Of a DNA stretch of 64,000 nt, positions 45,004-55,220 are shown piece by piece. The translations under genes and the position numbers were made by a program. The DNA is from Mesorhizobium sp. L-8-3. Its GTDB lineage: Bacteria > Pseudomonadota > Alphaproteobacteria > Rhizobiales > Rhizobiaceae. The stretch covers positions 7,441,501 to 7,505,500 of the forward strand of contig NZ_AP023262.1 in NCBI RefSeq assembly GCF_016756615.1. The letters are read 5' to 3'. Every line of letters begins with the position of its first letter. The first letter of the stretch is position 1. The notes below the pieces were generated by a model. It ran no database searches. It saw nothing but the letters and a program-made list of their open reading frames with translations, and was not told the DNA's origin.

Positions 45004-46967
45004 GACAAGTCCCCTCGCGGCAACCAGACGATGCTGCCGTCTTCGATGCCGACCAGCAGGCCGAGTTCGCCCGTGCCCGTCCAGTCGACCGCTTCCGGCG
45101 ACGCGACATGCATGCCCATCGCAATCGTTTTGCCCCTGAACTTCAAGGCTCGCGGCAGGGCGAATACCGGCTCCGCGTTCGTGCCGACATTCTCCAGCAG
45201 GAAAATACCGGCCTGGCCGGTGGTATTGCGCGGCGCGCCGGATGGGCCGGGCGGCACGGATGCGCGCGCATGCGTGCCTATGACGAGGTCGATGCGCCCG
45301 TTCCCGGTCCAGTCGCAGGCGCAGAGCTTCACCCGCCCGCGGCCACCGCCCACGTCCTGGGTAAAACGCATCTCACCGCCGTCTGACCAGCGCGGATGGC
45401 GCTTGTCGGAAAGCTCGGTGTCGGACCTGCGCCGGTAGTCCGAAAGCACGCCATCCTCGTCGAGACAGAGATAGTGAAGCCGGCCACCACCGAGCCAGTC
45501 GACCACCGCCGGCCTGACGCGCCAGACCGTCTTGAGGGGCCTGCCTTCATATGTGAGCCTGCGCGCCGCCTCGAAGCGTGGCACGGCGTTGCCGCCCGCG
45601 TTCCTGTAGAAGCTATGGTAACCGGTCACGTCGCTCACCAGCAGGTCCGGCTTTCCGTCGCCGTCCCAGTCGGCGATTGTGGGACAGGAATATCCGAACA
45701 TCTTTTCCGAAGGGCCCTGGATGGAGCCGGTCAGTCCGGCTGCGATGCGCACGGGGACACCGTCCGCCTCGATCATGATTTCCCGGGCCAACAGCGGCGC
45801 CTCGCGCGGGCCGCGGTTCTCGTAGAACAGAAGCTCGCCCGTGCTGTTGCCGACGACGAGGTCGGGCAGGCCATTGCCGGTGAAGTCGAATGCCGCCGGC
45901 GCTGGAAGTGCGCCGGCATGGATCAGCGGTGCCGAAGTCTCGACCCGCCCGACCTTTTCGAAGGCCGCGCGGCCGTCCGGGCCGATCCCGACGTTCCTGA
46001 GGAAAGTGACATAGCCGTCCTCGGCGCCGGCAAGGATATCAATTCTGCCGTCGCCGTCCCAGTCGACCGCGCAGGGCAGGTGGATGCATTGATCGAGCAA
46101 AACCGGCTCGCCGTCTGCGCTCGACAGAAGGCGCGGCTGCTCGAAAGAGCCCGGACCTGTCTGTTTGGCATGATGCAGGATGTTCCAGAACTCGCCGCAG
46201 ACGATCTCGACGAGGCCATCGCCGTCGAAATCGGCGAAGGCGGGTGCGAGCTGGCCGTAGACTTCCAGCGGGGTTTCGCCGCCGATGATCGGCTTGCCGC
46301 GTTCCAGCTTCGGCGCGCTCACCGTTCCGCGGTTCTTGAAGGCATAAAGAAAGCCGCGAAGCGGACCGCCGAGCCAACGTCCCGCCGCGTCATAGCCGCG
46401 GTAGCCTTCATCGTTCCATTCGAGACCGTTGGGCCAGTAGTCGTCCCAGGAATCGGTGCCGACGACCAGTTCCGGCACGCCGTCGCCGTCGATGTCGTGA
46501 AAGCGGGCCATATGGAAATATTCGTTTCCCTTGACCCAGTCGGCATCAAGGTCGAGCTTCACCGGCGCGTCGAAGCGCGGCTCGCCACGCGTACCGATGT
46601 TGGGGAAGACGTAGATCTGCCGGCGCATGCGCGAGGCCGACACGAGGTGGAATATATCGCCGTCAGGGACGGCGGTCACATAGCCACGTACGCCTTCGAC
46701 CACCTGCTCGGGCCCCAGAAGCGGCGTGCCGTCGGCGCGCGCGCCGACCTGCCGTCGCAGGAAGACCTGGCCGTCATAGCAGGGATCCCAGCTTGAGAGG
46801 AGCAAGTCTCGGCCACCGTCGCCATCCCAGTCGACCACCTCGACACAGGTGATGATGCGGCCGGCGACCGGCGCGGACACGACCTCCGGATGATAGGCGA
46901 CGGCCTGTTCCACGTAGGACGGGCCCGTCCAGACCGTGGCGTCGTCTTCCCAACGTTTCACGCTCAA
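44997..46967 (-). CDS. Large FG-GAP/VCBS-repeat propeller protein
   Basis: 656 aa with at least seven calcium-type repeats of the form DWDGDG-x-D-LL or DIDGDG-x-PELVVG (for example VVDWDGDGGRDLL, FHDIDGDGVPELVVG, FADFDGDGLVEIVCG, VDWDGDGRIDILAG, IADWDGDGKPDLLV). They predict an integrin-like beta-propeller. No signal peptide is seen at the chosen start, so it may be cytoplasmic, which is unusual. TTG start taken because AGGAG lies 8 nt upstream; GTG two codons later is the alternative. A polysaccharide-lyase-like or ligand-binding role is possible. Divergent from the dapA-like gene across an IclR operator. Confidence 0.82.
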   Translation of the reverse strand: MSVKRWEDDATVWTGPSYVEQAVAYHPEVVSAPVAGRIITCVEVVDWDGDGGRDLLLSSWDPCYDGQVFLRRQVGARADGTPLLGPEQVVEGVRGYVTAVPDGDIFHLVSASRMRRQIYVFPNIGTRGEPRFDAPVKLDLDADWVKGNEYFHMARFHDIDGDGVPELVVGTDSWDDYWPNGLEWNDEGYRGYDAAGRWLGGPLRGFLYAFKNRGTVSAPKLERGKPIIGGETPLEVYGQLAPAFADFDGDGLVEIVCGEFWNILHHAKQTGPGSFEQPRLLSSADGEPVLLDQCIHLPCAVDWDGDGRIDILAGAEDGYVTFLRNVGIGPDGRAAFEKVGRVETSAPLIHAGALPAPAAFDFTGNGLPDLVVGNSTGELLFYENRGPREAPLLAREIMIEADGVPVRIAAGLTGSIQGPSEKMFGYSCPTIADWDGDGKPDLLVSDVTGYHSFYRNAGGNAVPRFEAARRLTYEGRPLKTVWRVRPAVVDWLGGGRLHYLCLDEDGVLSDYRRRSDTELSDKRHPRWSDGGEMRFTQDVGGGRGRVKLCACDWTGNGRIDLVIGTHARASVPPGPSGAPRNTTGQAGIFLLENVGTNAEPVFALPRALKFRGKTIAMGMHVASPEAVDWTGTGELGLLVGIEDGSIVWLPRGDLSW

Positions 46968-46983
46968 ATGGGTGTCTCCTCCG

Positions 46984-47004
46984 TTTTGGAATCCTATTCC
47001 AAAA
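46984..47004. promoter_or_regulatory. IclR-type operator, copy 2
   Basis: A perfect extended inverted repeat: TTTTGGAAT / ATTCCAAAA around CCT, centred in the gap between the divergent FG-GAP and dapA-like genes. Contains the same TGGAATCCTATTCCA core as the site before the iclR gene, 9 kb away. Confidence 0.82.
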
Positions 47005-47030
47005 TTGAGAACTATCATATAGGTTCGCAA

Positions 47031-47984
47031 ATGGAAGCAGCACACGGATCACTCATGCACATTTCCATAGACGGCATCGTGCCGGTCATGCTCACGCCCT
47101 TCACCGATGCCGACAGAATAGACGAAGCCGGACTGGAAAGGCTCGTCGAATGGTATCTGGACAATGGAGCGGACGCCCTGTTCGCGGTCTGCCAGTCGAG
47201 CGAAATGCAGAAACTGACGCTCGACGAACGGATATCGTTGGCGCGCAGCACGGTGCGGTTCGCAGCCGGACGCGTTCCGGTGGTCGCATCCGGGCACATC
47301 TCCGATTCGCCGGAGGATCAGATCGCGGAACTTGCCGCCATGGCCGAGACGGGCATCGGCGCGCTGGTGCTGGTGACGAACCGTCTCGATCCGCGAAACG
47401 GGGGCTTCGAAGTCTTCCGGTCGGCGCTCGAGACCATTCTCAAGCATCTTCCGTCCGACCTGCCGCTCGGGCTTTATGAGTGTCCGGCACCCTACCGTCG
47501 CCTGCTTTCCGACGACGAAATGAAGCTATGCCGCGACACCGGCCGTTTCGTGGTGCTGAAGGATGTCAGTTGCGATCTGGAAACCGTAAGGCGTCGGGCT
47601 CGGATGACTGCCGGGACTTCCTTCGCCATCGTCAACGCCAACGCGGCGATCGCCTTCGAAGCGATGCGCGCGGGATCGCATGGATTCGGCGGGGTCTTCA
47701 CCAATTTCCATCCCGATCTTTATGCCTGGCTTTACGCGCACAGGGAGGAAGACAGCCCGCTGATCCGCGACCTTGCCGTTTACCTGGCACTGTCCGCGAT
47801 GGCGGAAGGCATGGGCTATCCCAAGCTGGCCAAACTATACCACCAGCGCCTCGGCACATTCGAATGCGCCCATTCGCGCGTGACGGACTACCACCCGTTC
47901 GAGCGCCACTGGGCCTCGGCCGACCTGCTCGATCATATCCATGTCGGCGCGGAACGCTTTCGTGCGCTGATCGCCGACACCTGA
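47031..47984 (+). CDS. DapA/DHDPS-family lyase or aldolase
   Basis: 317 aa TIM barrel. Schiff-base Lys in FVVLKDVS (residue ~177) and catalytic Tyr in GLYECPAPYRR (~149), with the same 28-residue spacing as Y133-K161 in E. coli DapA. GDPxxG-type GTT/TGE loop is replaced by VCQSSEMQKLT, so the substrate is unlikely to be pyruvate plus aspartate semialdehyde. An ATG eight codons in is an alternative start. Probably cleaves or dehydrates a keto-sugar acid made by the other enzymes of the locus. Confidence 0.87.
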   Translation: MEAAHGSLMHISIDGIVPVMLTPFTDADRIDEAGLERLVEWYLDNGADALFAVCQSSEMQKLTLDERISLARSTVRFAAGRVPVVASGHISDSPEDQIAELAAMAETGIGALVLVTNRLDPRNGGFEVFRSALETILKHLPSDLPLGLYECPAPYRRLLSDDEMKLCRDTGRFVVLKDVSCDLETVRRRARMTAGTSFAIVNANAAIAFEAMRAGSHGFGGVFTNFHPDLYAWLYAHREEDSPLIRDLAVYLALSAMAEGMGYPKLAKLYHQRLGTFECAHSRVTDYHPFERHWASADLLDHIHVGAERFRALIADT

Positions 47985-48068
47985 TCCTGTAGCTCTGCCG
48001 ACTTCTGATCCAGGGCGGACAACAGTCCGGAGCGCGCCGGCGTATGGCCGAGACGCGCATGATCGCGA

Positions 48069-49694
48069 TCACCAGAACGGCATGTGAGCCGGATCGAGCA
48101 TGATCTCGATCAGCAGCGGCCTGTCGCGGCGGGCGATGGCCTCGCGCGCGAGGTCGAGGTCGGCCAGCGTGCGCACGGTGACACCCTTGCCGCCGAGCGC
48201 GTCGGCGATCGGCGCGAAATCCGGCCAATCGAACAGGCTGATTGCCGGATCCATCTGCTTGTCGCGCAGCAGCGCGTATTCCGCGCCATAGCAATTGTCG
48301 TTGCAGAGCACCACGATCAGGTCGGTGCGTTGGCGCACAGCGGTGTTGAACTCGGTCAGCCCGCCAAGCATGAAGCCGCCGTCTCCGATCGTCAGCACCA
48401 CCGGCCGCCCCGGCTCGGCCGCCGCGGCTCCGATCGCCTGCGCCATGCCGAGGCCGATCGAGCCGAAGCTCGCCGTCTGGACATAGAGCCGCGGATGCTG
48501 GACGCGGAGGGACTGCATCGCCTTGACCATGTGCCGGCCCGCGTCGGTGACAAGGATGCGGTCGGGCGGCAGGATTGCGTCGAGACGGCAGAGCACATCG
48601 ACATAGTCGAGCCGCTGCAGGGAGGCTTCTGCCTGCGGAGGCGGCTGGTCGGCAAGGCCGTGCGGGGACAATTCGCCGCGGAAGCCCGAGGGCGCGATCT
48701 CGGCCTCGTCCAGCCAGTAGATGATGCGCTCGACCGTCTCGGCCACGCCGCCGACGAGGCCGATGTCGGGCGTGTGGCCACGGCCGATGCCCGCCGGGTG
48801 CGAGGCAAGCTGCACCACGCGCTTGCCGTCGACGAAGCCGCCATGCGAGGTGGTGTGGAAGTTGAGCGCCGCCCCGAAGGCAAGGATGCAGTCGCTCTTC
48901 ATGAGCGCGTCGGTCGCTCCCGGGGCGCTCAGCGTGCCCATGATGCCGAGATCGTAGTCTTCGCCCCGAAAGAGATCCTTCGCTCGCAGCGTGGTTGCCA
49001 GCGGTGCGTCGATGCGCGCGGCAAGCCGCAGCAACGCCTCGCGCGCGGCATCGCCGATCGCGTCGCGGCCCGCCAGCACGATCGGGCGCTTCGCCGCCGC
49101 GACGATGCCGATCGCTTCGTCGAGATCGGCACCGGCGGGCGTTGCCGAAGGCTGCGCAGGCGCCGCCAGCATCGGCGCGAAATCGTCCTCGACGGAAGCG
49201 CGCATGACGTCGACGGGAAAGTTGAAGGCCACCGGGCGTCGCTCGGCGTTCGCGCGGCGGATCGCGCGCGCGAGATCGGCGACCGCGCTGGCCGGCGTGT
49301 TCATCTGCTCGAAGCCGGCGCCGGTCGCAAGGATCAGATCGCGCTGGGCGATCTTCTGGAGGTTTTCCCGGTCGCCATAGGCGGTGTCGCCGCAAAGCAG
49401 CACCATCGGCGTGCCGGCCTTCACGCCCTCCGCCAGCGCCGTCAGGGTGTTCGTCACGGCGGGGCCATGCGTCACGGTTGCCAGCCCGGTCCTGCCCGAA
49501 ACCGAGGCGTAGCCGAGCGCCATCAAGGCAGCGCCGTTCTCGTTCGCGGCCGCGACGAAACTCCCTCCGTGTCTGCGCATGAAACAGTCGGCGAGGTAGA
49601 CATTGGCATCACCGGTGACGCCGAACAGCGGGCCAAGCCCGGCCTCGGCAAGCGCATGCGCCAGAGCTTCGTAGACCTTCACCGATGCCGCCAT
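48069..49694 (-). CDS. ThDP-dependent enzyme, acetolactate-synthase superfamily
   Basis: 541 aa, three-domain ThDP fold. Catalytic Glu in AAANENGAALMALGYA (N-terminal domain), ThDP/Mg motif GDGGFMLGGLTEFNTAV ... CNDNCYG in the C-terminal domain. Members include acetolactate synthase, benzoylformate decarboxylase and oxalyl-CoA decarboxylase; the sequence fits a carboligase or decarboxylase but not a clear subfamily. GGGAAGGAATC precedes the ATG. Divergent from the TRAP operon across a region with two operator-like repeats. Substrate presumably imported by the TRAP system. Confidence 0.85.
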   Translation of the reverse strand: MAASVKVYEALAHALAEAGLGPLFGVTGDANVYLADCFMRRHGGSFVAAANENGAALMALGYASVSGRTGLATVTHGPAVTNTLTALAEGVKAGTPMVLLCGDTAYGDRENLQKIAQRDLILATGAGFEQMNTPASAVADLARAIRRANAERRPVAFNFPVDVMRASVEDDFAPMLAAPAQPSATPAGADLDEAIGIVAAAKRPIVLAGRDAIGDAAREALLRLAARIDAPLATTLRAKDLFRGEDYDLGIMGTLSAPGATDALMKSDCILAFGAALNFHTTSHGGFVDGKRVVQLASHPAGIGRGHTPDIGLVGGVAETVERIIYWLDEAEIAPSGFRGELSPHGLADQPPPQAEASLQRLDYVDVLCRLDAILPPDRILVTDAGRHMVKAMQSLRVQHPRLYVQTASFGSIGLGMAQAIGAAAAEPGRPVVLTIGDGGFMLGGLTEFNTAVRQRTDLIVVLCNDNCYGAEYALLRDKQMDPAISLFDWPDFAPIADALGGKGVTVRTLADLDLAREAIARRDRPLLIEIMLDPAHMPFW

Positions 49695-49770
49695 GATTCC
49701 TTCCCTTCTTTCCCACTGCCGGCCAGTTCGCCACGACAGCGCCTCCCGAATCCCAGAGAGATGCCAATGT

Positions 49771-49787
49771 GTCTCATATACTGGGAC
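49771..49787. promoter_or_regulatory. Shared operator, copy A
   Basis: GTCTCATATACTGGGAC: 6-bp arms GTCTCA / TGGGAC with a 5-nt spacer, extended by one T/A pair outside. It lies 77 nt before the ThDP gene start. The same arrangement recurs at 57427. Confidence 0.6.
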
Positions 49788-49960
49788 AATTCCAGCCATC
49801 CGGTCGATCTCTCTACTCGCCGGTCAACGCATCCGGACAAAGGATGTCGAAAGCTGATGAAACGCAATATTGACATGCCTGCAGGTTCGTGTCGATGATC
49901 TGATCGACAGATCACAGAATCTGGGCCGGCGGATGGTGCTGCGGCGGTTCATGGAAATGT

Positions 49961-49977
49961 GTCCCACATCGTAGGAG
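49961..49977. promoter_or_regulatory. Shared operator, weaker copy
   Basis: GTCCCACATCGTAGGAG: one perfect arm GTCCCA and a degenerate second arm TAGGAG. 67 nt before the TRAP binding-protein start. Confidence 0.4.
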
Positions 49978-50043
49978 ATTGGCCTGCCAATCCCGCTATG
50001 CGAAACACCTGAAGATTGCCGGCGGGGCCGGCGGGAGGAATTG

Positions 50044-51264
50044 ATGAAATACACCTGGCCTTCAATCGGCGCTTCGATCGCTGCGATGGTCACCGGCATG
50101 TTCGTGGCCTGCTCTTCGGCATCGGCCGCCGAAGCGTGGCTCGAGCAGCTCGAACCCCGCGTATTGAAGCTCGCGGACTTCTCGGGCGACCAGAACGCCA
50201 ACTTCGGCGCTGCGATGGTCGAGTGGGAGAACGCCATCACCGAGTTCACCGGTGGCAAGATCACCTTCGAGAACTACTGGTCGTCGTCGCTGCTGAAGGC
50301 GACGGACACGCTGCAGGGGGTCGGCGACGGCGTCGCCGATATCGGGTTGATCATCCCGAGCTACTACCCGCAGCAGCTTCCCGTGGGCTCCTGGCTGTTC
50401 GGCCTCGGCGCCGCGCTCAGCGGCTCGACCGTGCACGACGTGGCGGCGGGCGGTGCGACGGCGCTGGAGACAATCCTGACGCTCGACGCGCTGACGGAGG
50501 AGTACGCCTCGCACAATGTCAAGGTGCTGCAGGGAACGTCGACTCCCGCCTACAACCTGCTCTGCAACAAGCCGATCGACTCGCTGGCCGACGCCGGCGG
50601 CAAGCGCGCGCGGGCTATCGGCGCCGTCTGGTCGGACACGGTGACCGCGCTCGGCATGACGCCGGTCAGCATCGCCTGGAACGAGGCCTATGAAGGCCTG
50701 CAGCGCGGCGTGTTCGACTGCATGGTGATCAACCCCAACCAGTATGTCGACGGCCTGATCCTCAAGGATGTCGCGCCCGAATATATTCCGGTGACGATGG
50801 CGCAGCTCCAGGCGTCGACCTGGGTGATCAACCTCGACGTCTGGGAGAGTTTCCCCGTGGAGCTTCAGAACTTCATCACCAGGGAAAACATCCGCGCCGC
50901 CTACAACATCTGGAAGGGCTACCTGAAGATCGAGGCTGGCGCGGGCGATCTGATAGCCGAAGGCAAGGTAGTGCGCACCCACGATGTCTCCGCGCTCGAG
51001 CCCGTCGCCATGAAGCAGCGCGCGGAGTCCGTGGCCGCACTTGCCTCCAAGGCTCCGGCCACCGTCACAGACGCACAAGCCGTCGTCGACCGCTATCTGG
51101 AGCGGATCGCCTACTGGACCGGGGCACTCGGCGCCGAGGGCTATCCGGTGGCGGAGCGCACGCCGGAGGCGATCCAGAAGGCCTTCGCCGGCCTGCGCGA
51201 CGTCGACCTGTCGGGCTTCTACAAGAAGTTCGACGGGGAAGTGACCCCGACGCTGCTGAAATAG
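50044..51264 (+). CDS. TRAP transporter substrate-binding protein (DctP)
   Basis: 406 aa. Signal peptide MKYTWPSIGASIAAMVTGMFVACSSASA. The mature protein shows the DctP layout: NFGAAMVEWENAITEFTGGKITFENYWSSSLL ... DGVADIGLIIPSYYPQQLP ... DVAPEYIPVTM. It captures a carboxylate-type ligand in the periplasm. GGGAGGAATTG precedes the ATG. First gene of a dctP-dctQ-dctM operon. Confidence 0.92.
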   Translation: MKYTWPSIGASIAAMVTGMFVACSSASAAEAWLEQLEPRVLKLADFSGDQNANFGAAMVEWENAITEFTGGKITFENYWSSSLLKATDTLQGVGDGVADIGLIIPSYYPQQLPVGSWLFGLGAALSGSTVHDVAAGGATALETILTLDALTEEYASHNVKVLQGTSTPAYNLLCNKPIDSLADAGGKRARAIGAVWSDTVTALGMTPVSIAWNEAYEGLQRGVFDCMVINPNQYVDGLILKDVAPEYIPVTMAQLQASTWVINLDVWESFPVELQNFITRENIRAAYNIWKGYLKIEAGAGDLIAEGKVVRTHDVSALEPVAMKQRAESVAALASKAPATVTDAQAVVDRYLERIAYWTGALGAEGYPVAERTPEAIQKAFAGLRDVDLSGFYKKFDGEVTPTLLK

Positions 51265-51271
51265 GCCAGGG

Positions 51272-51365
51272 CAATTCCAGCAGGAGTGCGCAGCGGTTTG
51301 CGTCCGGAATTGCTTGGGAACAACACGATAGGGCATTTCCGCGACTCGGAGAAAAGCGGAAATGC
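51272..51365 (+). repeat. Compound palindromic intergenic repeat
   Basis: Two nested inverted repeats in the dctP-dctQ gap: CAATTCC ... GGAATTG (51272-51312) and GCATTTCCGC / GCGGAAATGC (51333-51365). The sequence resembles the mosaic palindromic elements common between genes in Mesorhizobium and related genera; this is from memory. Both would fold in RNA and could protect the dctP transcript. Confidence 0.7.
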
Positions 51366-51440
51366 TCCATGGGCGCCGCTGCCCGCGGGCGGGCGGCGGC
51401 GCGAGCCGCATCCTGCCGCCGATTGGAAGGCCTCGAAACG

Positions 51441-52006
51441 ATGACCGACAACGCAAGCCGCGCCGGCGCGGCGCCAGGGCGGATTGCCGCCGCCTTGCGC
51501 CTGATCGACCGCATGAGCGCCATCCTCGCCGCCGCGGCAGCTGCGGCGCTGGTGCTTCTGGTGGTGAACATCGCCATCGACGTGGTCGGCCGCACGCTTT
51601 TCCAAGCGCCTCTCGTGGCCACGCTGGAGATGACCTCCTATTGGTGGATGCCCGGCCTCACTCTGCTGGCTTTCGCCTATACCGAGGTTCGCCAGGACCA
51701 CATCAAGGTTACCATCCTGCTCGACGCCCTGCCGCCGCGCATGCGCCAGATCGTCGAGGGCTCGTTCGGCGTCCTGACGATCCTGCTTCTGGCTGCGCTC
51801 GCCTGGTACACGCTGGCCGACGCTTTGCAGAGCGCTCACATCGGCCAGACGACGCCGTCGACGCCGCCGGTGGCGATCTGGCCCTTCAAGTTCGCCGCGG
51901 CGGCCGGCATCGCGATGCTCTGCCTGCAGGTCGCGGCGACGACGCTGCGCCACTTCCTGGGCGTGCTGCCGAGGACGGGCGGGCCGGACGGCGAGGCGGA
52001 CCGGCC

Positions 52007-52010
<4 letters not shown>
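51441..52010 (+). CDS. TRAP transporter small permease (DctQ)
   Basis: 189 aa with four hydrophobic segments (ILAAAAAAALVLLVVNIAIDVVGR, SYWWMPGLTLLAFAYTEVR, ILLLAALAWYTLADAL, FAAAAGIAMLCLQVAA). GGAAGG upstream decides the ATG. Stop overlaps the dctM start. Confidence 0.9.
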
Positions 52011-53494
<1,484 letters not shown>

Positions 53495-53497
53495 CCC

Positions 53498-54286
53498 CTA
53501 CCCCTCCCGCGAGAGCACGGCATTTATCTCCTGCCTCAGCACCTGCGCCCAGACGCCAACGCCGCGCTCGTCGACCTGCGAGGCGAGGCCCGCGACGCTC
53601 AGGGCAAGATGCGGCGTCGAGCCGGGGCTGGGGATCGCCATGCCGATGCCGACCACGTCCTTGGCGACGTTGCCGCGGCTGACCGTGTAGCCGATGCGCT
53701 GCGTCTCGGCGACGAGGTCGCGGATCTTGTCGACCGTCAGCGTCGAATAGGCCGGCAGGTAAGGCTCGATCGTGCGGATGATGTTTTCCCGCGTCTTTTC
53801 GTCGAGTGCGGCGAGCAAGGCGGTCGCACCGGCCCCCACGCCGAGGAAGCGGCGCTGGCCGACTTCCACCGGGATGACGCGGATGACCGAGTTGCCCTCT
53901 GTCTTGAGAACGCACGCAGCCTCGATGCCGCTGCGGCTCAACAGGTAGGCGGTAACGCCGGTGCGCTGGGCGACGCGGTCGACCGCGACCCGCCACTTCG
54001 CGACTTCGAGCGGGCTGCCGGTGACCGTCAGCCCGAGCTCGTAGGTCAACTGCCCGACGAAATAGCGCCGCCGTTCGGTATCGTGCCGAACCAGACCTTC
54101 GTCGACCAGGCATTTGAGGATGCGGTGCGTCGTCGAACGCGGCAGCAGCACAGCCTGGGTGATGTCGGCGAGACTGGCGCCCTGCGTGCCGCCGCGTCCC
54201 AGCCGGCGCAGGATAGCCGCGGCGCGCCGGATCGCCTGGGTTCCATCGGTATTGCCCTCCGTGGGCGACTGGTCGCGACTTCCCAT
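53498..54286 (-). CDS. IclR-family transcriptional regulator 2
   Basis: 262 aa. N-terminal winged HTH (SLADITQAVLLPRSTTHRILKCLVDEGLV) and IclR effector domain (LGVGAGATALLAALDEKTRE ... QRIGYTVSRGNVAKDVVGIGMAIPSP). Convergent with dctM, 107 nt from the SDR gene. Best candidate to bind the GTCCCA-type operators before the ThDP/TRAP genes and between the dehydrogenase genes. Confidence 0.92.
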   Translation of the reverse strand: MGSRDQSPTEGNTDGTQAIRRAAAILRRLGRGGTQGASLADITQAVLLPRSTTHRILKCLVDEGLVRHDTERRRYFVGQLTYELGLTVTGSPLEVAKWRVAVDRVAQRTGVTAYLLSRSGIEAACVLKTEGNSVIRVIPVEVGQRRFLGVGAGATALLAALDEKTRENIIRTIEPYLPAYSTLTVDKIRDLVAETQRIGYTVSRGNVAKDVVGIGMAIPSPGSTPHLALSVAGLASQVDERGVGVWAQVLRQEINAVLSREG

Positions 54287-54393
54287 CTCGTCCTCGGTCT
54301 GTTCGGGCGGCCCGTGCGCGGCGGGGTCATCCGCTCTACGTGCACGGCCGCCACGCGGTCAAGTCGATGCGCTTCCCGGACCTACGGGCATAT

Positions 54394-55218
54394 CTATCCG
54401 GCGCCTTCACCGCGCGGCCGGCCCGAATGCGACCAGTCCGGCGTGACGGGCCGCCGCTCGGCCGACAGCGCTTCCTCTGTCAGGAACTTGGTGGTGCTCC
54501 AGCCCCCGTCCACGGCCAGCACCTGGCCATTGATCCAGGCCGATGCCGGCGACGACAGGAAAAAGATCGCCTGGGCGACATCCTCGGCAAGCCCCATCCG
54601 CGTCGATGGCGTCATGTCCACGTTCATGCGCCGGAAGCGCTCGTCGTCCATGCGGCCCATCGTCATCGGCGTGGCGACGACGCCGGGCGCCACGGCATTC
54701 GTCCGGATGCCGATCGAGCCGTACTGGCAGGCAAGGTGCGTGGTCAGCGCGTTGATGCCGCCCTTGGCGGCCGAATAGGCGCCGCCGCGCAGTCCGCCCA
54801 GCAGCGCATAGGTCGAGCTGACGTTGACGATGGTGCCAGGCGTCGCCAGCACGCGCAGGGCCTCGCGACAGAAACGGAAGGGCGAGCGCAGCATGACGTC
54901 GAGAAAGTAGTCGAGCGTCTCGTCGTCGGTCTCATGCACCGGCTTGGGGCTGCCGATGCCCGCATTGTTGACGAGATGATCGAGCCGGCCGAACCGCTCG
55001 ACCGCGAGGTCGACGGCCCGGCGCGGCGCGTCATCGTCGCGCACGTCGACGGCAAGCGTTGCCACCGGCGCAGGCCCGCCGGCAAGAGCACGCTCCATCG
55101 CGGCGAGCTTCCCGGCATCTCGCGCGACGCCGACCACCGCGATGCCCGCCTCCACGAACATCTTTGCCGTCGCCAGCCCGATCCCGCTGGAAGCGCCTGT
55201 GATGACCGCCACATGCAT
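54394..55218 (-). CDS. SDR-family oxidoreductase
   Basis: 274 aa, classical short-chain dehydrogenase. TGASSGIG cofactor motif, NNAGIG, catalytic Ser and YSAAKGGI (YxxxK), C-terminal AVDGGW. The ATG at 55218 has AAGGGA at the right distance; it lies 3 nt after the upstream dehydrogenase gene. Likely oxidises a 3-hydroxyacyl-CoA or an alcohol in the same pathway. Confidence 0.9.
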   Translation of the reverse strand: MHVAVITGASSGIGLATAKMFVEAGIAVVGVARDAGKLAAMERALAGGPAPVATLAVDVRDDDAPRRAVDLAVERFGRLDHLVNNAGIGSPKPVHETDDETLDYFLDVMLRSPFRFCREALRVLATPGTIVNVSSTYALLGGLRGGAYSAAKGGINALTTHLACQYGSIGIRTNAVAPGVVATPMTMGRMDDERFRRMNVDMTPSTRMGLAEDVAQAIFFLSSPASAWINGQVLAVDGGWSTTKFLTEEALSAERRPVTPDWSHSGRPRGEGAG

Positions 55219-55220
55219 GG

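Larger units (their letters stand above)
49695..50043. other. Divergent promoter region
   Basis: 350 bp between the ThDP gene and the TRAP operon; no coding frame is supported. It holds two candidate operators (listed separately). Confidence 0.6.

Noticed and set aside
48084..49898. 604-codon open frame antisense to the ThDP enzyme
   Set aside because: Antisense shadow of a gene with intact ThDP motifs.
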